Source: Larimichthys crocea (lineage: Eukaryota > Chordata > Actinopteri > Sciaenidae). Taken from it: a DNA stretch of 64,000 nt. The stretch is from the NCBI RefSeq assembly GCF_000972845.2, contig NC_040017.1, positions 25,567,606 through 25,631,605 of the forward strand, written 5' to 3'. The number at the start of each line of letters is the position of its first letter. Position 1 is the first letter of the stretch. The notes under the pieces were generated by a model. It worked only from the letters and a program-made list of their open reading frames with translations. It did no database searches and was not told the origin of the DNA. A program made the translations under genes and the position numbers. Below, piece after piece: positions 15,231 through 29,500 of the stretch.

Positions 15231-18200
15231 CTAAAGAGATACCAAAAAAAATCTGATTAATGCCGCTTGTCCTTTGCATTGAAATCATTTGTGACTTATC
15301 AGAAATGAACAATACCTGTGAAGATGTTTCCTTGCTGAACTCCCACCATGCTTCTTGACTGCTTGTAATCAGGTGGAGGCCTTGTGAGATGACGATTGAA
15401 CTGATCGTGTGCACTGTCTTTGTCCTAAAAAATGAAAAACAAAGTTGTGAATATTGATTGTGCGATTAATAAATAAGCTTGATTGGAAAGCTGGATGATT
15501 TAAGCTGTAGCTTACTGAATTGTTAATGGTGTGCTGTTGTTGGGTAAGCTGTCTCGGCATGGCCTGAGTTTTGGCCGGGCCCTTCTGCTGGTTGTTGGGT
15601 GCTGGCAGCCGTGGCTGAGACTGGGCCGACATGACTCCTAAGCTTCCATTAGTCGGCAACCTTGGACCAGGAGGGACACCCTTAGACAAAGACACACATT
15701 ATGGTTTTACATTAGTGCAACTTTTTAATATTTAAACAGTCTTCTCTGTTAAGTGTCTGAATATTGGAGCCAAGCGCTGTGGAAGAATAAACAAAACAAT
15801 GCAATAATGTGATTTTGCCACTAGAGGGCAAGACTCTACAAGATATTATATCTGTTTCAAAGATGCTATTCAAGCTCCAGAATGTGGTCAAGGCTACTCC
15901 CTCTGCAGATGAAAAAGGGAGACTTGGAGAGAGGCTTTTTTTTTTTTTTTTTTTTTTTTTTTGTAAGGGGGAGTGCGAGCCCTCCTCAAGGCCTGCTTCT
16001 CCCTTGATAATTGTGTCTAAAGAGAGTGGAAAGAATCCCTGAGACAGCAGGAAATGTGTGCCAATGGGGAGTTAAGCGCCAGCACCATGACTACCTCCAT
16101 TTAATAAGCTCTCCTTTACTGATCACTGTGTTGTGTTTGGCAAGAAGGCATTCCATCCACTAGAAACCCATTTGGCTCCTGACACTATCACACTGATTAA
16201 ACTGTTGTAGTCGGCAGCACTCAAATGAAATTGATATATCCAAACTAGCTTTTTTTTTTGTTTGAAGTCTTGTCCCAAACGTGTGCTTTTGTAGATAAGC
16301 TTTCACCACCGTGGGTGTTTGAGATGTTACATGTCCTTGCAATGCTTTTTTTTTTTTTTTTTAGCTTTTTTAGGCAGCTGTGCAGACCATCTAAGTACTC
16401 CAAGTAAAACCTGTCTTTCTTGTGCACACAGCGACACTCTGACTGTGCTCAAGCCTCAACCGAGTGCAAGCATTTGTCATGAAAGAGGTTAATGTGCACC
16501 AAATCCAAGTCAACATAGCGCTGTGTATACAATGTCAGTCATTGTGTTGACTTAAAATGTTTTCCCAGGGTGAAATGGATTAGAAATCCAACATTGCGTT
16601 CAACAGAAGCTATTACTTAGAGGACAGATTCCTTGCAGAGGATGGATCTCTACAGGGTGGTGACTTTGTGGTCCCCAAGAGAAAAACAGAAAAAAAGAAG
16701 GAAGTATGCGTAAGTGTGTGTGTGTGAGTGTGAGAATTATAATGAATGGGGCTGAAACTAACGAGGCAGGATCAGAGAATAAGGGAAGTTGAAACTCATC
16801 AGGAGTCACAAGCCATTTCGAGAGCTAATATTCGCCTTCTCTGCCTGAGTTCAGCCCACACAGCAAATCAAGCATGGCAATGAGGTTACGCAGGCACTAA
16901 AACATCAAAACAGTGGTTTCTCCTGTTACTCTAGAAAGCAGAATCACTGGTTTTGATTCACTGTATCCAGTTATCGAGACTGTGAGAAACTATGACCATC
17001 ACACACATTTTCCCTTGTAGAGGTACGCCGGAGACGGCTTGTTCCATCTTTGTTGTAAGCAAAAACCCAATGAGGGGTGTTTTAGCATGTACAACTGAGT
17101 AATCCTCTCTGTCATCCTGATGTGTCATAAAGCTGTTTTCCATGCCCCCCCCCCCCCCCCCCCCCCCCACTCATTCTTCACAAGCTTGTTGTAAATGAAT
17201 ACCACATGTGGCTCCGGCCTCAGAGAAGGAGCAGAGTGATTTAGTCTCCCATCCTGCGGCAGTGCAGGCAGCTGACAGTGATCCAGGCCCAGCCTTTGCC
17301 GGCTCTCACACTGCACTTCCTCCAGTCTGGACTCATGACGCTGTCCCTGGGGAGCACCTCGGCATCTGGACTTGGCTGCAGCTCCCTTTCCCAGGAAACA
17401 AGCACTCCCTTCACAGCACTGCTGGAGTGACCTGGTAGGCTAAGCCCCTGTGGCCCCACTCTTATCCTAACTGAGGGATGTGGTGCCACAAGACCGTCAA
17501 CAACAGTTGAGGAGTCATTATTTACTGCAAACAAACCTTTATCTTCAGTTGTAGTTGTAATTTAGGCTTAGGCCTTTTCAGTAAGGAGAGCAGTCTATTC
17601 CGCAAGAAGCAAGATACAAGTGCTCGTGTAGTATTTAAATGGAAATCAGTGGCTGAAGTTAATCATTGAGATGACAAAACTGCTGCCAAATGTCTGCCTT
17701 GGCTTCAAATAACGGTGTTGTTTTATGCTGAGCAGAAGTACAAGTCAGTGAGATATTGTAAATGTGAAATCTGAATGCAAATGTTTAAATATAATAAAAA
17801 AATACAAACATACATTAGCCATAAATAGACTGAAAGTCAAATATACAATAAGGTAAGACTGTGAAAGGAGGACTTAAAGTATCAGGTCCAACTCCCATTG
17901 TGAAAATGAAATTCAGAGACGCGTGAATAGCTTAAACACACCTCAGTTTGTGCTAGAAAATCAATTTAGTTTCATTATACCCTTAAAATAGTCCTTTCTG
18001 CACCCGTATGGATTTATTCCATGAAAACCAATGAGCTTTCAACAGTGCGAAAAATAATATTCATTTTATTTCAGAGATAATAAACATCAAAGATCACCAG
18101 GATTGTTTTTGCGTTAGCTATTTATTTCCAAAAAATGTCTTTCTTTACCTTAAAGACACAACACGGCACAGACCAGACAGCAACACTACATTTTGCCCTT

Positions 18201-20490
18201 GAAATAGCACTGCCCACCAACCACAGCAACTCAGGTTTCATAATGCATTAGTGTCCTCTACTGTATGCTGCCAGAGAATGTATTCATACTTACAGTGAGC
18301 AAAGTCTTTTTTGTGGGTGACCGCATAGCGAGAGAAAGAGAAAGAGAGAGAGAGAGAGCGGTGGGTTTGAATTTTGACATGTTTGACTCAGCAGCTGATT
18401 ATTAAACTGTAGCTTCAAACAAGCAGCAAAGCTCACATCTCTGGCTGCTAAAGAGGTCTGCAGCTTCACTCAGTGGGAGGAAGCCCACTGCTAGTTGCTA
18501 GTGTTACACAGGGGGATCAGGGCACTCTTTCAGGACCTTTATTTCTCTGGCATTACTAATTCAATTCACTGTGGGAAGAGGCTCCACTCTTTTTTCCTCC
18601 TCTCTGTGAGCTGCCCCTTCCTCATTAGCTGGACTTTTAACCCTGTCCGTGCCGACTGCAGAAGACAAACACCATCATCAGCCTTTTCTAAACACATACA
18701 GCGGTTCTTGTTTCTCCTCAACAATCCCTACGCTATCACATCCTTCCGCCTCGTGTTTGCATATTTCATCTATTCAAACAAACTGCGCATTAAAACGCGA
18801 CGTCCTTGGGGAAAGTTGTCTCACAAAACCTTCACCTCTGATGAACTCCACAGCACAGCCGCATTGTCCTCCTCAGCATTTTAAAGACGGGAGGTGACTG
18901 AGCTTTTACTTTCACTTGCACTGCGCTTTGGAAAAATGTGTTTTTTTTAATCATTCATCAGAGTACACTTAAGGCTTCTTCATTACTTGATATCTAGCTT
19001 TTCCACTTCTTTCTCATGACTTTAATTTTTAATTTCTATTGCTTATAATTTGTTTTAAACATGCTTTGGAAATATTATTACTTTTTTTATCAGTACTGCT
19101 AATAATTATGCTAATGTAAATACTAATTCTGACAAAACCAGTAGGCCTGATAACAATTTTAATTTGTGTATTGTGTATATAGAAAATATCCGGCATGTTG
19201 TGAAACAGGGACATTTGGAGTCCTGAAAAAATGTTTGTTATTCACTCATTTTAAAGATTTTGTATATTTCTGCCTCACACAGTCTTCGGAAGCTTCCGAT
19301 AATAAAAACCCGATCTGTTTAGAGTGTAAATGGTTTTATAATATAGTGGTAAAACAGGTTCTATTATGTGTGATGATGTATTTGTCATCCTACCTTGTTT
19401 ACTTCAATGTCTGTATAAATCCCTCCCTCCCTCTCTCTCTCTCTCTCTTTCTCTCTCCCAGTCACTCAAGCACTTCCCCTTGATCTGTAGAGGTTATGAG
19501 AGCTCTCTTGTGTGGCTCGCATTATCATTTCACACAAAGACAGCTACAGATACTGTTAGTGCAAAAATGAAAGAGGGGACGGTCTAAATCTCCCCAATCA
19601 TAACAAATCAGTGATTCAACCTCCGGCACCAGGCTAAGCAGATTACTGTCATTTTCCACCACTTGTCCCTTGTAGCTAACAACCTCCAATTAGCAAATCC
19701 CGCTGTGCATATCTGTGCCCTGACGGGGAGCCACCATGACAAGCAGAGAAATTAGAAGTCCTGCATGTTAATCTACCATGCTCTGGCAATCTGTGTCATC
19801 GTCAAAACACTTTCAGGGGGAAATACATATTCAAAAAGGAGTCGCGACAGCAGCAAAGGCACAGACAGCAGCTGGAACAATGACAATAAAGTCCCAAAAA
19901 CAAACAGCATTGCATTGCTGCTGTTTCAGACGGCAGGTTGGTTGGCTGCCGAGAGAAAAACCGAGGGGACTGACTGATGAAAAAGAGAGCGAGTTTGACT
20001 GCTGTGTATCATGTCACTATATCTTCAGCAGGAAAAATGCTAATATTGACTTTGTATAGAGAGTGTAATAAGATACACAAGCCAGACATTCCAACATCTC
20101 CTGAAAAATAAATAAGATCATAGAAGAAATGAAACATTTAGGTTATGTAACTCTACAGGATACACTGTGATTAGTCGACGTTGTACATTTAAGTGATGCA
20201 CTATAAATTATTCTTATTGCCATTAACTAAACATGGCCATCATTTCATTGCATTATCACTGTGCAGACTCATACATGTCATATGATCACATGCATGATGG
20301 TAGATATACAGTAATACAGTATGTAAATGTAAAAAGGATTTAAAGAGCCTTACCTGTCGCTGCTGAGACAGTTTGAACGGCAGACCTGCAGGAACAGACT
20401 TGGGTTGCAGACAGAGCGCCCCTGATGTGGAGATGGGTTGGTTCTGGAAGTGGAGAGCTGAATGTGGCTGATTCTGGATGGTCGATGGCG

Positions 20491-20534
<44 letters not shown>

Positions 20535-23500
20535 GCTGGAATCTTGTTCACTGAGCTTGCTATGGTCGGCATCGGCTGGCTAGCAGAATGGGGCGCTTTG
20601 GGGCTGAAGTGCAACGTGGGCTTGGTGCTAAGAACCTTCATGTCCAAATGATGGGACCCATTGTGGCCATTTGACTTAAAGAGGCAGTTGTTGATCCCTT
20701 TACTCTGAGAGGCAATCCTCTGCTGGCTAAGCGGGGCTGGGCTGGGGACTTTGTCCTGGGGGAAGGAGCTGGTGGAGGAGTGGGTACTCATGGCAGGAGT
20801 CCAGCTGGACAATCCTGCAGGTGGTGTTTGGTGGTGGTGATGGAGCAGAGAGCTTGGCTGCTGCTGGTTTGCTGCCATCTGCTTCAGCTGTTCTGCGTGG
20901 GATATTTCTGGCCAGCAGGGCATGGCTCTGGGCTGCCCGGCCTGAGTATTAGCTTTCTGTGACGTGGCGGTAGAAGAGGTGCTGGTTAACGTGAAAGAGG
21001 GTCCTGCTGAAGCTGGTCGGAGCTGCGGTGAACCACAATGAACCTGGCCAAAATCTGGGGAGTGCTCCATCTTTATCGGCCTCTCCATCGGGGAACACAA
21101 AGTGGCAGCTGCTCCTGCTGAGCTTGGCCGGCCTAGATCCAAACCGAATGTATCATCCTGTTTCAGCATCTTCTCAAACTCCAGGTCATTTAGCGTTGGC
21201 ACTGTCTTTGTCAGCTCATCAAAAAGATCCTGGAGCTCTGGGTCAATCTGACCCCCACCTTCGTCTTTGAAGTCAAAAATCATCTCTGCGTTTGACTGGC
21301 CACAAGACTGGATCTCAATGGGCTCTTTTTTCATTTCTTTCAGGGTCATGTTGAATATATCTGACCCCACTCCGTGGGGCATCATGTAATTCTTCCTCTG
21401 CATTCCCATTGTTGTGGATCCTTGCAGAGAATGAGACTGGGTTAGGTTATGGTTGCAGGGCCCGTGTCCCAGAGCTCCGGTATCAACACGGACCCGTTTA
21501 AAGTCTGATCCAGAGAATACGCAGGAGAGCCCATTCTGCTTTGGTGCGTGCCCCGGTGCATGTCCCTCGATCTTCCTTCGCAGAGATCCTTGAAGCTGCA
21601 AAACAGAAAAAAAAAAGATTCAGAAAAGAGTTCACTTGTTACCTACCCCACCTTCATTTAATTCATTTATTATTTACTAGTGTTTCTCCTACATGGTAAT
21701 GGAGTTTGAATTTCAATAGAAGACTAACCCTAAAGAAAACATTTTCCTTACAAGACTTTAATTATTCCACTTGATTCAAAAACTGTCTTGCGAGCCAATG
21801 TAAATCATGGTGATAGTTCTGAGGGTGGCTGCATTAAATTCTACTTCAAGCTCAAAGTATCACCATGTAAATTAATCCAATTTCACAATTTGCTCCGAGG
21901 CCTGTAGACGCTGTACACTTGACTAACTTGTGAAATTTAGGAAGATTACTTTTATTAATAGACTGTTTTGACTCAGTGGAATAACTTTTGATTATACCAC
22001 AGTGACGACATCCTAAATTCTTTAGACATACATCATCCAGTTTCATTATTTTGTAAGATCAAGCTGATACGTTCAGATAAAACATACAAATCTTTTATAT
22101 ATATATAGTTTTATTTATAACAATGCAGCGATGAGGCAAACAGAAAATTTCGGAAGATGTTTTGATAATTGTAGTTTGAGTTTAGTGGATTGGCTGAGAA
22201 GATAGGAATCTGATACAGTTGACACGCAGCAGAGAGAAGAATAGAGTCTTTGTTTCCCTCATTTGCATACATTATATTTTCTTCCATTGTGCTTCATTAG
22301 ATAGCCTCGCAGAGTTTCCTTTCCTTTATGCCCGAGATTCTGCTTAACACGCTGGTGCAGAAAGACTTTCTTTTGTCCTTTCCACATGCAAGTCTTCATT
22401 TAAGGTAATAAGCACATACCCATGACTCACCACTCTAACCGCTCGGTAACACTCCATAAAACTGAAGCATAAAAAACCTAACACAGTGTTTTTTTTTGTT
22501 TTGTTTTGTTTTCAGGAACAGATACTGTCACGTCAACAAAATATATATTTTTTTTAGGATTTTTTTTTTCCATCACATGCCCTATGAGTCATTAACAACA
22601 ATTCATTGAGAAAGAAATTATCCATCCACTGGTGATCTCAGGCACACTGCTGTGTACACATTAAAAAAATGACCATCTTTTAATGTGGTGCCTGCATGGA
22701 AACAAAATGGCTCTGGTTGTACACCAACCTGAGAGGAGTATCAGAGTGCTGCATATTTCACTGTGGGAACAAATTTGAGTCATTTCCACCTGCTGGCACA
22801 CATTAGATTAAGATGATTCATAGCCTGAGGGTTTGGAGTGAATCCTGCAGTTCACTACATTTCCACTCTGTTCGTGTCTGTATTACTACTGCTAACACTC
22901 GTAACAATTGCTCAGAGATACATCTTCACATTTTAATCAAGGCAGAGATATCTGACTCACCAAGCCTCCTTTAATGAAGCTAATACGTGTGCGTGTGTGC
23001 ACTTTAACATATTGAATGAAAGAGGAATGATCAATTGTATTGAGAAGATCATACCAGTGGCTTTGCCTTTAGCTTAGTAAGCAGAAACATTTTCAAACGT
23101 GTGATTGCAGATACTGATTTTCAAGTAACCGTTTAGTTTATTTAAGTACGGTAGGAAAATCAACTTGAAACTTGCTTGAGCTCCATGACAACGATGTTGG
23201 TGTAAAGCTAGGAAAAAAAAAACCCCACAGAGTTCAGATTAGGACAAAAAGAAAGCTGAGTGGCCAATTTGTTACCTTTATTTTTTTGACAACAACATGT
23301 TGTATATGTCAGCCTAATACTGCAGCTGGAGGCACAGCCCGATTTCAAAAAATTCTTGTTGGTGCATTCACGAACACCCTGCAATCTGAAAGTGTAACAG
23401 ATATCTCTCATATGTCAGAATGTTGCTGCAGCAACAGTCATTTTTCAAAATAATCCCTGTTTGCCACTGTATTATAATGTGATAATAATTAGAGCCAGAA

Positions 23501-26500
23501 CATGTCAGTCAGCCAATATTATAATCAGACTGCTATGTGTAGAGACAATCCAACTGCCCATACTGGGGCAGAGTAGTTTTACATTAACTATTAATAGTTA
23601 ATTAATGAACTATCAATAAATAATAACAAGTAGTACGGTCCTGTAAGGGTGCTGTAATTCAGCCTTCACATAGAAGAAGAAAAACAAGCAACTGTTTTGA
23701 AGTGAAATAGACTTTGTCACAAAAATAAACCTCAGTAGAAAAAGTTCTTGACAGAGACTACAGAGAAAGACGTCGGATGATGTAATGACAGTCTGGCTGC
23801 ATGATGCCGAGTTAATACAGAGGATTACAGAGACACATACAATTTTAACTTGGAAATGTTCCATAAGTTCATCTACAGTATGTCTCATTCACCAGCTCCC
23901 TTTGCCATCTTCGCTGAGATGCAGACTATTAGACATTGTGCCTCTCAGACTGCCGGACATCTGTTTTTCTCCAAATGCAGATGAAAACAGACCTTCCTTG
24001 TGTGCGGCTCATGCACACTTTCTCTCGTTCCACAGGGCTCTTTCTAGAGAAGACAGACAGGAGTACTCCTCATGGTTCAAGGCACTGTCTGAGAAAACAC
24101 ATCATGAATAATGGAAAGGAAAGTGGATGTGTTGCAAAAAAGCCATTGTGAGACAGGGTTGCCTCACTGCTGCCTCTGTGCCATTTAAAAATGGACTCTA
24201 GTTAAGAGCAGTTCTTCAGTTCTTGGTTTAGTTGAAATTCAAAACTGAAGCTTTTGAACTTGTCAAGGTTACTAGATCACTGTCATATGCGCATCCTATT
24301 ACCTTCATTGGAGTAAAAAAACAACTACCCAAGCTTTTTTTACTGAGATCAAGAAATAAAGGACCGTCCTGTTCACTCAGTGCTCAGTACTCAGAAGCAG
24401 TGGCCTCCTAGCTGGCCTGAAATCCTCATGACAGATCTCCAAGTGATCTGAAAATAGATTTTTTGATTAACATTTAATGAGCTTAGAAGCTCTGAATCAC
24501 TTTGAAAATGACTCCTGCTGCATGAGAGGCTTAAACGTATGTATTATATACTGATCATCTCAGAGATGAAAGCATAACTGCTTCGTTTTCTGTGCTGGCA
24601 AATGTAATTCACTTATTGTCAAGGTCTAGGTTACTGAGCGTCACTGAACAATCATTCATGACATTTATGACGAGAATATTTTTTGCTAGAAGTTAGAAAA
24701 TCTCTCATTCAAACAGAAAAGATCACAATATACACTGAGTGATCAAGATTTGATATTGACTTTAACTGTACTACTCTGGGACACAATTCCCAAGGAAATA
24801 ATTTTAATAAGTGAAGCAAGAATGCATTTAATTTTTGAATGTAACCTTTTCACTGTGCATATTAATGCCCTTTGACTGTGGCAGTGAGGAACCTGACCTT
24901 GGTCCTGTCAACAGAAGCTATCTATTCCTGGGAGCTGGAGGGCTGGTAGCTCGTGTGTCAAGCTGAGCAGTGTAGTGATGTTGAGCACTATGGATGGGGC
25001 TCCGGGTGTGTCATCACAGGGACACAACACCAGGCCTCCTGCTATCATCTGTCAATCCAGTGGCCCGGTCTTTAGAGCCATGCATGCTTGAAGCATTCAG
25101 GTTTGAGAGTGTTCGAAGACTTTGTGTTTGTCTTTGAGTATGAGAGCGCTGCTCAACAAAGGATCAAGCTCACCAGCCTTTAATCTATTCACCAGAGCCC
25201 TGAAACATGTTGCAATCCGCTCCTGTGAGAGTTAGAAACCTTCCTCTCGGCATTTGACATGGAAAAAACAGTCCCAAAATAAAGGAATAAATACGACTAT
25301 TGTGTTCCTAGGGAGACATAATATTTATGCGGTTCTGCAGGTTGCATACTGTTGCAAGAGGGGATTTCAGCTCGTTTATTGCCAGATAAGAAACAAGAGC
25401 CCTAAGACCAGTGCCAATGATCAGCTGTCATACAGAATTCAGCTATCTACTTGCAGAATGCTGAGAAAGTGTAGAGGGCTCAGTTTAATTACAGGGTTTC
25501 TACTAGCTGTCTAAAGCTGTAAGCCATGATACTATATCCAGAGAAATTGAATAGAACATACTGGATAACCTGAAAATCTTTATTATTTAAAGGAAGGCAA
25601 AGTAGCTGAGGCTTGAGTATGTGTGAACATTCACGAGGTATTTAATGGTTTTAGTCAAATCAAGTCAGGGGAGCTCTTGGATTCGGTTTTTGTCTTTCCT
25701 GTGAACTGTTTTCTTTCTCTAATCCCTGTTTGTTACTTAATCGTGGTTTGTTTTTATTCAGCACAGTTCAGGTTACAGCAAAGTGTGCTCAATCTATTTG
25801 ACATGTTCCAGGATAACCAACCAAGATTTTAGCATTTACGGTTTGAGTTTAAGCTGTTTTACGGTTTCAAGATTCATATATATGGAATTTAAACACTAGG
25901 AAATAGGAAATTATAAGTTTGAAGGGTGCACTGAGGCAGCAACAAGCAATTATAACTGAATTTATATCTTAAAAAAATGATGGCACACCACTATATATGG
26001 TGTGTGGTTCTGACAATCCAGCAGGAAATACTGAACCAGATATCTACTGAAGCAAGATGTAGACGACAAATTAGAGAGCTCTTGGAAATCTTGCCAGCTA
26101 CTTTTCGCATTGCATTAAAACAATTTCTGTATGTTTTGGTGTATAAATTAGCAGCTGATAAAATGATAACATGAGTAGGCTTGATCCCATTTCACACATA
26201 AATTATGAAATCTATTTTTTTTTTAATGCTTGGTGTGTAAAATCTAATTTCTCAGCATAAGAAACATGTTTATTATGTTTCTACAGGGCATGTGCCATTA
26301 GGTTGCACTGGGATGTGAGCACAGGTTCATGGTGTGCTTCCCTAATCAGGCTGCCGCGTGTTGGGACGAAGCAGCACACTGCAGAGGTGGGCTACTTTTG
26401 GCTCATCAGCACTTTGCATCCCCACACTTCCTGACACAGTTGTATTAGATTGAGGCTGCCCTCCAGAGAGCAGGCAGGAGAGAAGGATGAGCAGCAGCAG

Positions 26501-26503
26501 CGG

Positions 26504-26545
<42 letters not shown>

Positions 26546-29500
26546 AGAGAGAGAGAAGCAGCTTTGTGGCAGCCTCTGGGAAATGGGAAGAGATGATAAG
26601 AGCTCCTTTGAAGAGAAATCATCCATTATGTTTACTGAAGGCAGGTTTTTTTAACAGTTAATGTAGCCCAGCTCCAACATTCCATGGAGAAACTTGCTAT
26701 TTTAATAAAAGGCAGCTTGCACACAGAAAAATACTGTCGGAGACACTTCCCATTCAAATATCGGCTCTCCATTATCCAAATGCACAGATTAAAAAGCCTG
26801 CATTCCAATCAGTCCTTGCTTTGGCGTGCCCTTTGTTCAGAACCGAGCTCAGGAGTTTAATGTGATATCACAAAGGCTAAAGGAGAATAAGGAAAATATG
26901 TGTGGACCCCAAAGAAAATACGTGGGGGCGCTTAAAAAAGTAAAAAAAAAAAAAAAGTGACAGAAAAGTTCAAGAGCTGTGGTTCCTCGCCCTCAGATTC
27001 TCAGGATGGAAGGATAGTGATCCTGAGAACATACACGGGCCGTGTGTGTGTGTGTGTGTGTGTGTGTGGGAGGGGGAAGACAGACTCTGTCAAGGCATCG
27101 CCGTGGCACCAGCCAGGCCACGCCACTGCAGACATACCATAGGTCACCAACATCGCAGTGACAAGCCGTCACATCACATCACCCATGGCCATGTGGCTCA
27201 CAGAGCTCCTGACACTGCTGTCGCCTCTCATCTACATGTCATTCTTAACCACAGAGACATTTTACTGAGAAGGACTGAGGGCTCCGTGGACTCAGGAGCA
27301 ATCCCATGCAGTATGCAGTAAGGATCCCTTCAATAAAGGATTTAAAATGGGAAACTTCAGGATTAACTGGTCATAATAGTTAGAAAATAATTTCCACATC
27401 CCGATCTCGCACTGTGGTCACAACATCATTTTTTCCTATTAAAGACATCTGCCACCTTTTGTCCTCACTTAGTCACTGTAAAAGAGAGCAAGGCGATGGA
27501 CAGGAAGACATCCCACCATTTAACAAGCCCAGAGCTAGTCACAGATAACCATACAGCTCCTGCCTGCCAACCACATATAGGCTAAGCTGCTATTGTAGCG
27601 CAAAGGGTTTAATTTAGTGGTAACACAGGCTTAAATTCTCATTGGTCCAACACCCTATGTGCTGGAAACACCCTCTATCAGCTCTCGCTATTCCGATCCA
27701 CATCTAAATGCATGCTGCGCACCAAAAAATGAAAGGAGATGATGCATCTACCATGATGACATGTTTCTTCAGATTGGTATATGTGCACCCGTGCCTGCTT
27801 AAATGCGAGAGACACTTTTCAGGCTGGGAAACTGCTCGAGGGCGTTGGAAGGTTAACATAAATCAAAAGGTTAAAGGATTGTCAGCAGCAAACACTTACG
27901 AGTATGAAATAATCAATATGAGGTCAATATGAGCATGAAGCATCTTTTTATTTATGAAATAACTTACTTGGTTTATTATATTAGATTGGTTTGGCATTAG
28001 ATTCCAATTATCTTTTTATTCTATAATGTTGTGCAGAGGTGAAACTAATCTTATCATGACGCCACATGAGATAGCAGAAGATTATTTCAGCTTCTAGTTT
28101 GCTCTGAAAACAAATCCCTTGTTGAACAGTACTAAAGCTTTCCTAGAATGTTTGTACTTTTAAAAGACCACAGCCTTACAACCACAAGTACCTTTTTCCC
28201 AGCAACCGTCAAACACAAGGCCTGCCTCCGGTCATGCCACAGGAAAGGGCCCATAAGCAGGGAACAAGTTCCCTTCCTGTTTTCAAAGACGATTCCTATG
28301 GCATGCAGAGCCGTTTCCTGCTCGCTAGGCTCATTTCACCATCTCAAACATCTGGCTGCTCTTCAGCATGCAGCTGCAGCACGGTGAGAGCCAACAGTGC
28401 CACTGCTGAGTTGAGCAACACACTCCTGAGCCATTCCAGTCATATCTCTGGCCACTAGAAAGAAAACCATCATCCGGCTTCACTAGTTAATGCGAGGCAG
28501 TAACTATAGATCTTTAACCGTACCATATTTAGTACTTATGAGCTGTTTAGATTATGAATTCCTTGATGCTCCCCTTTTAAGCACAGAGACCGCTGTTCCA
28601 AATCAGGAAACAATGTTTGTCAATATCTGATGTGATTGCAGCAAAGTGCTCTTTAGCAACATTGCTGTGGCGATTTCCCAGTGAAACAAGGATCCATTTT
28701 ATATCCCGTGGGAAACCTGGGCTGAGTGGTTAATGCTGTGCTAATGCTGCTTCACTCAGCCAGGTCTTGATAAGCCTCATGCTTTTAGAGAGGGGGAAAC
28801 ACATTTAGTGTTTTAAACCGCTTCAATGGAGAAAGCTCCACTAGTTGAAAAGGGTATACTTGTTGAGTTTTGTCATCTCTTTCAGCTTTTCACTTAAATT
28901 ACACGCATGCATTAGGACAGGCGGGCAGTCATACTAATCTGCACTGATTCTATAAAACAATCCTCTGCTAGTTCGGTTTGAAAAGGGGACTGCTGCAGCG
29001 AGAAAGTAAGAAGAAAAAATAAATGAGTGGGAAGCTTTGTTTGACTCCCACTCCTATCAGTTCTGACATTCCAAATAAGGTCTGTGTAGACCGGCGCAGG
29101 CAGAGACGGACACAGAAAACACTGCAGAGCTCTCACAGACTCCAACCAAGGAAAAAGTGCGTGCGGTGGGGGGAACATTGGGGGGGGATCATGGTGCAGA
29201 AAATATGTGACCTCTAAAAATTTATCATCAGCCTGACATTTCCCAGAAGGACAAAAAACAAAACATCACATGATACTGATGTATCTTAGATATTAGTTAG
29301 ATACCACCACCCATAAAAAAACAAACAAATTAGTTTAATTCACAGCTGTTTGCCTTAATAAAGAAAATGGTTTTTTTTAACTCTTAAGACTGGTGGGATG
29401 GAGTTTGACTGCCATAAAAAATGAAACCCATGGGAATCTTCAGGTAGAGCAGTAAATTAATAGCTGCATTAGATACTCTGCTGGCTCCAAATGTTGCTAT

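Larger units (their letters stand above)
15681..20353 (-). other. maml2: maml2 intron 2
   Basis: A 4.7 kb GT-AG intron without recognisable genes. It holds a 27-base T tract (15936-15962), a 24-base C tract (17145-17168), a (GA)n run at about 18333-18358, a C/T-rich tract at 19421-19457, and one CTCF-like motif at 15818. Confidence 0.85.

Noticed and set aside
23785..24111. 108-codon frame on + strand in maml2 intron 1
   Set aside because: No recognised motif; length is unsurprising for a 23 kb intron.
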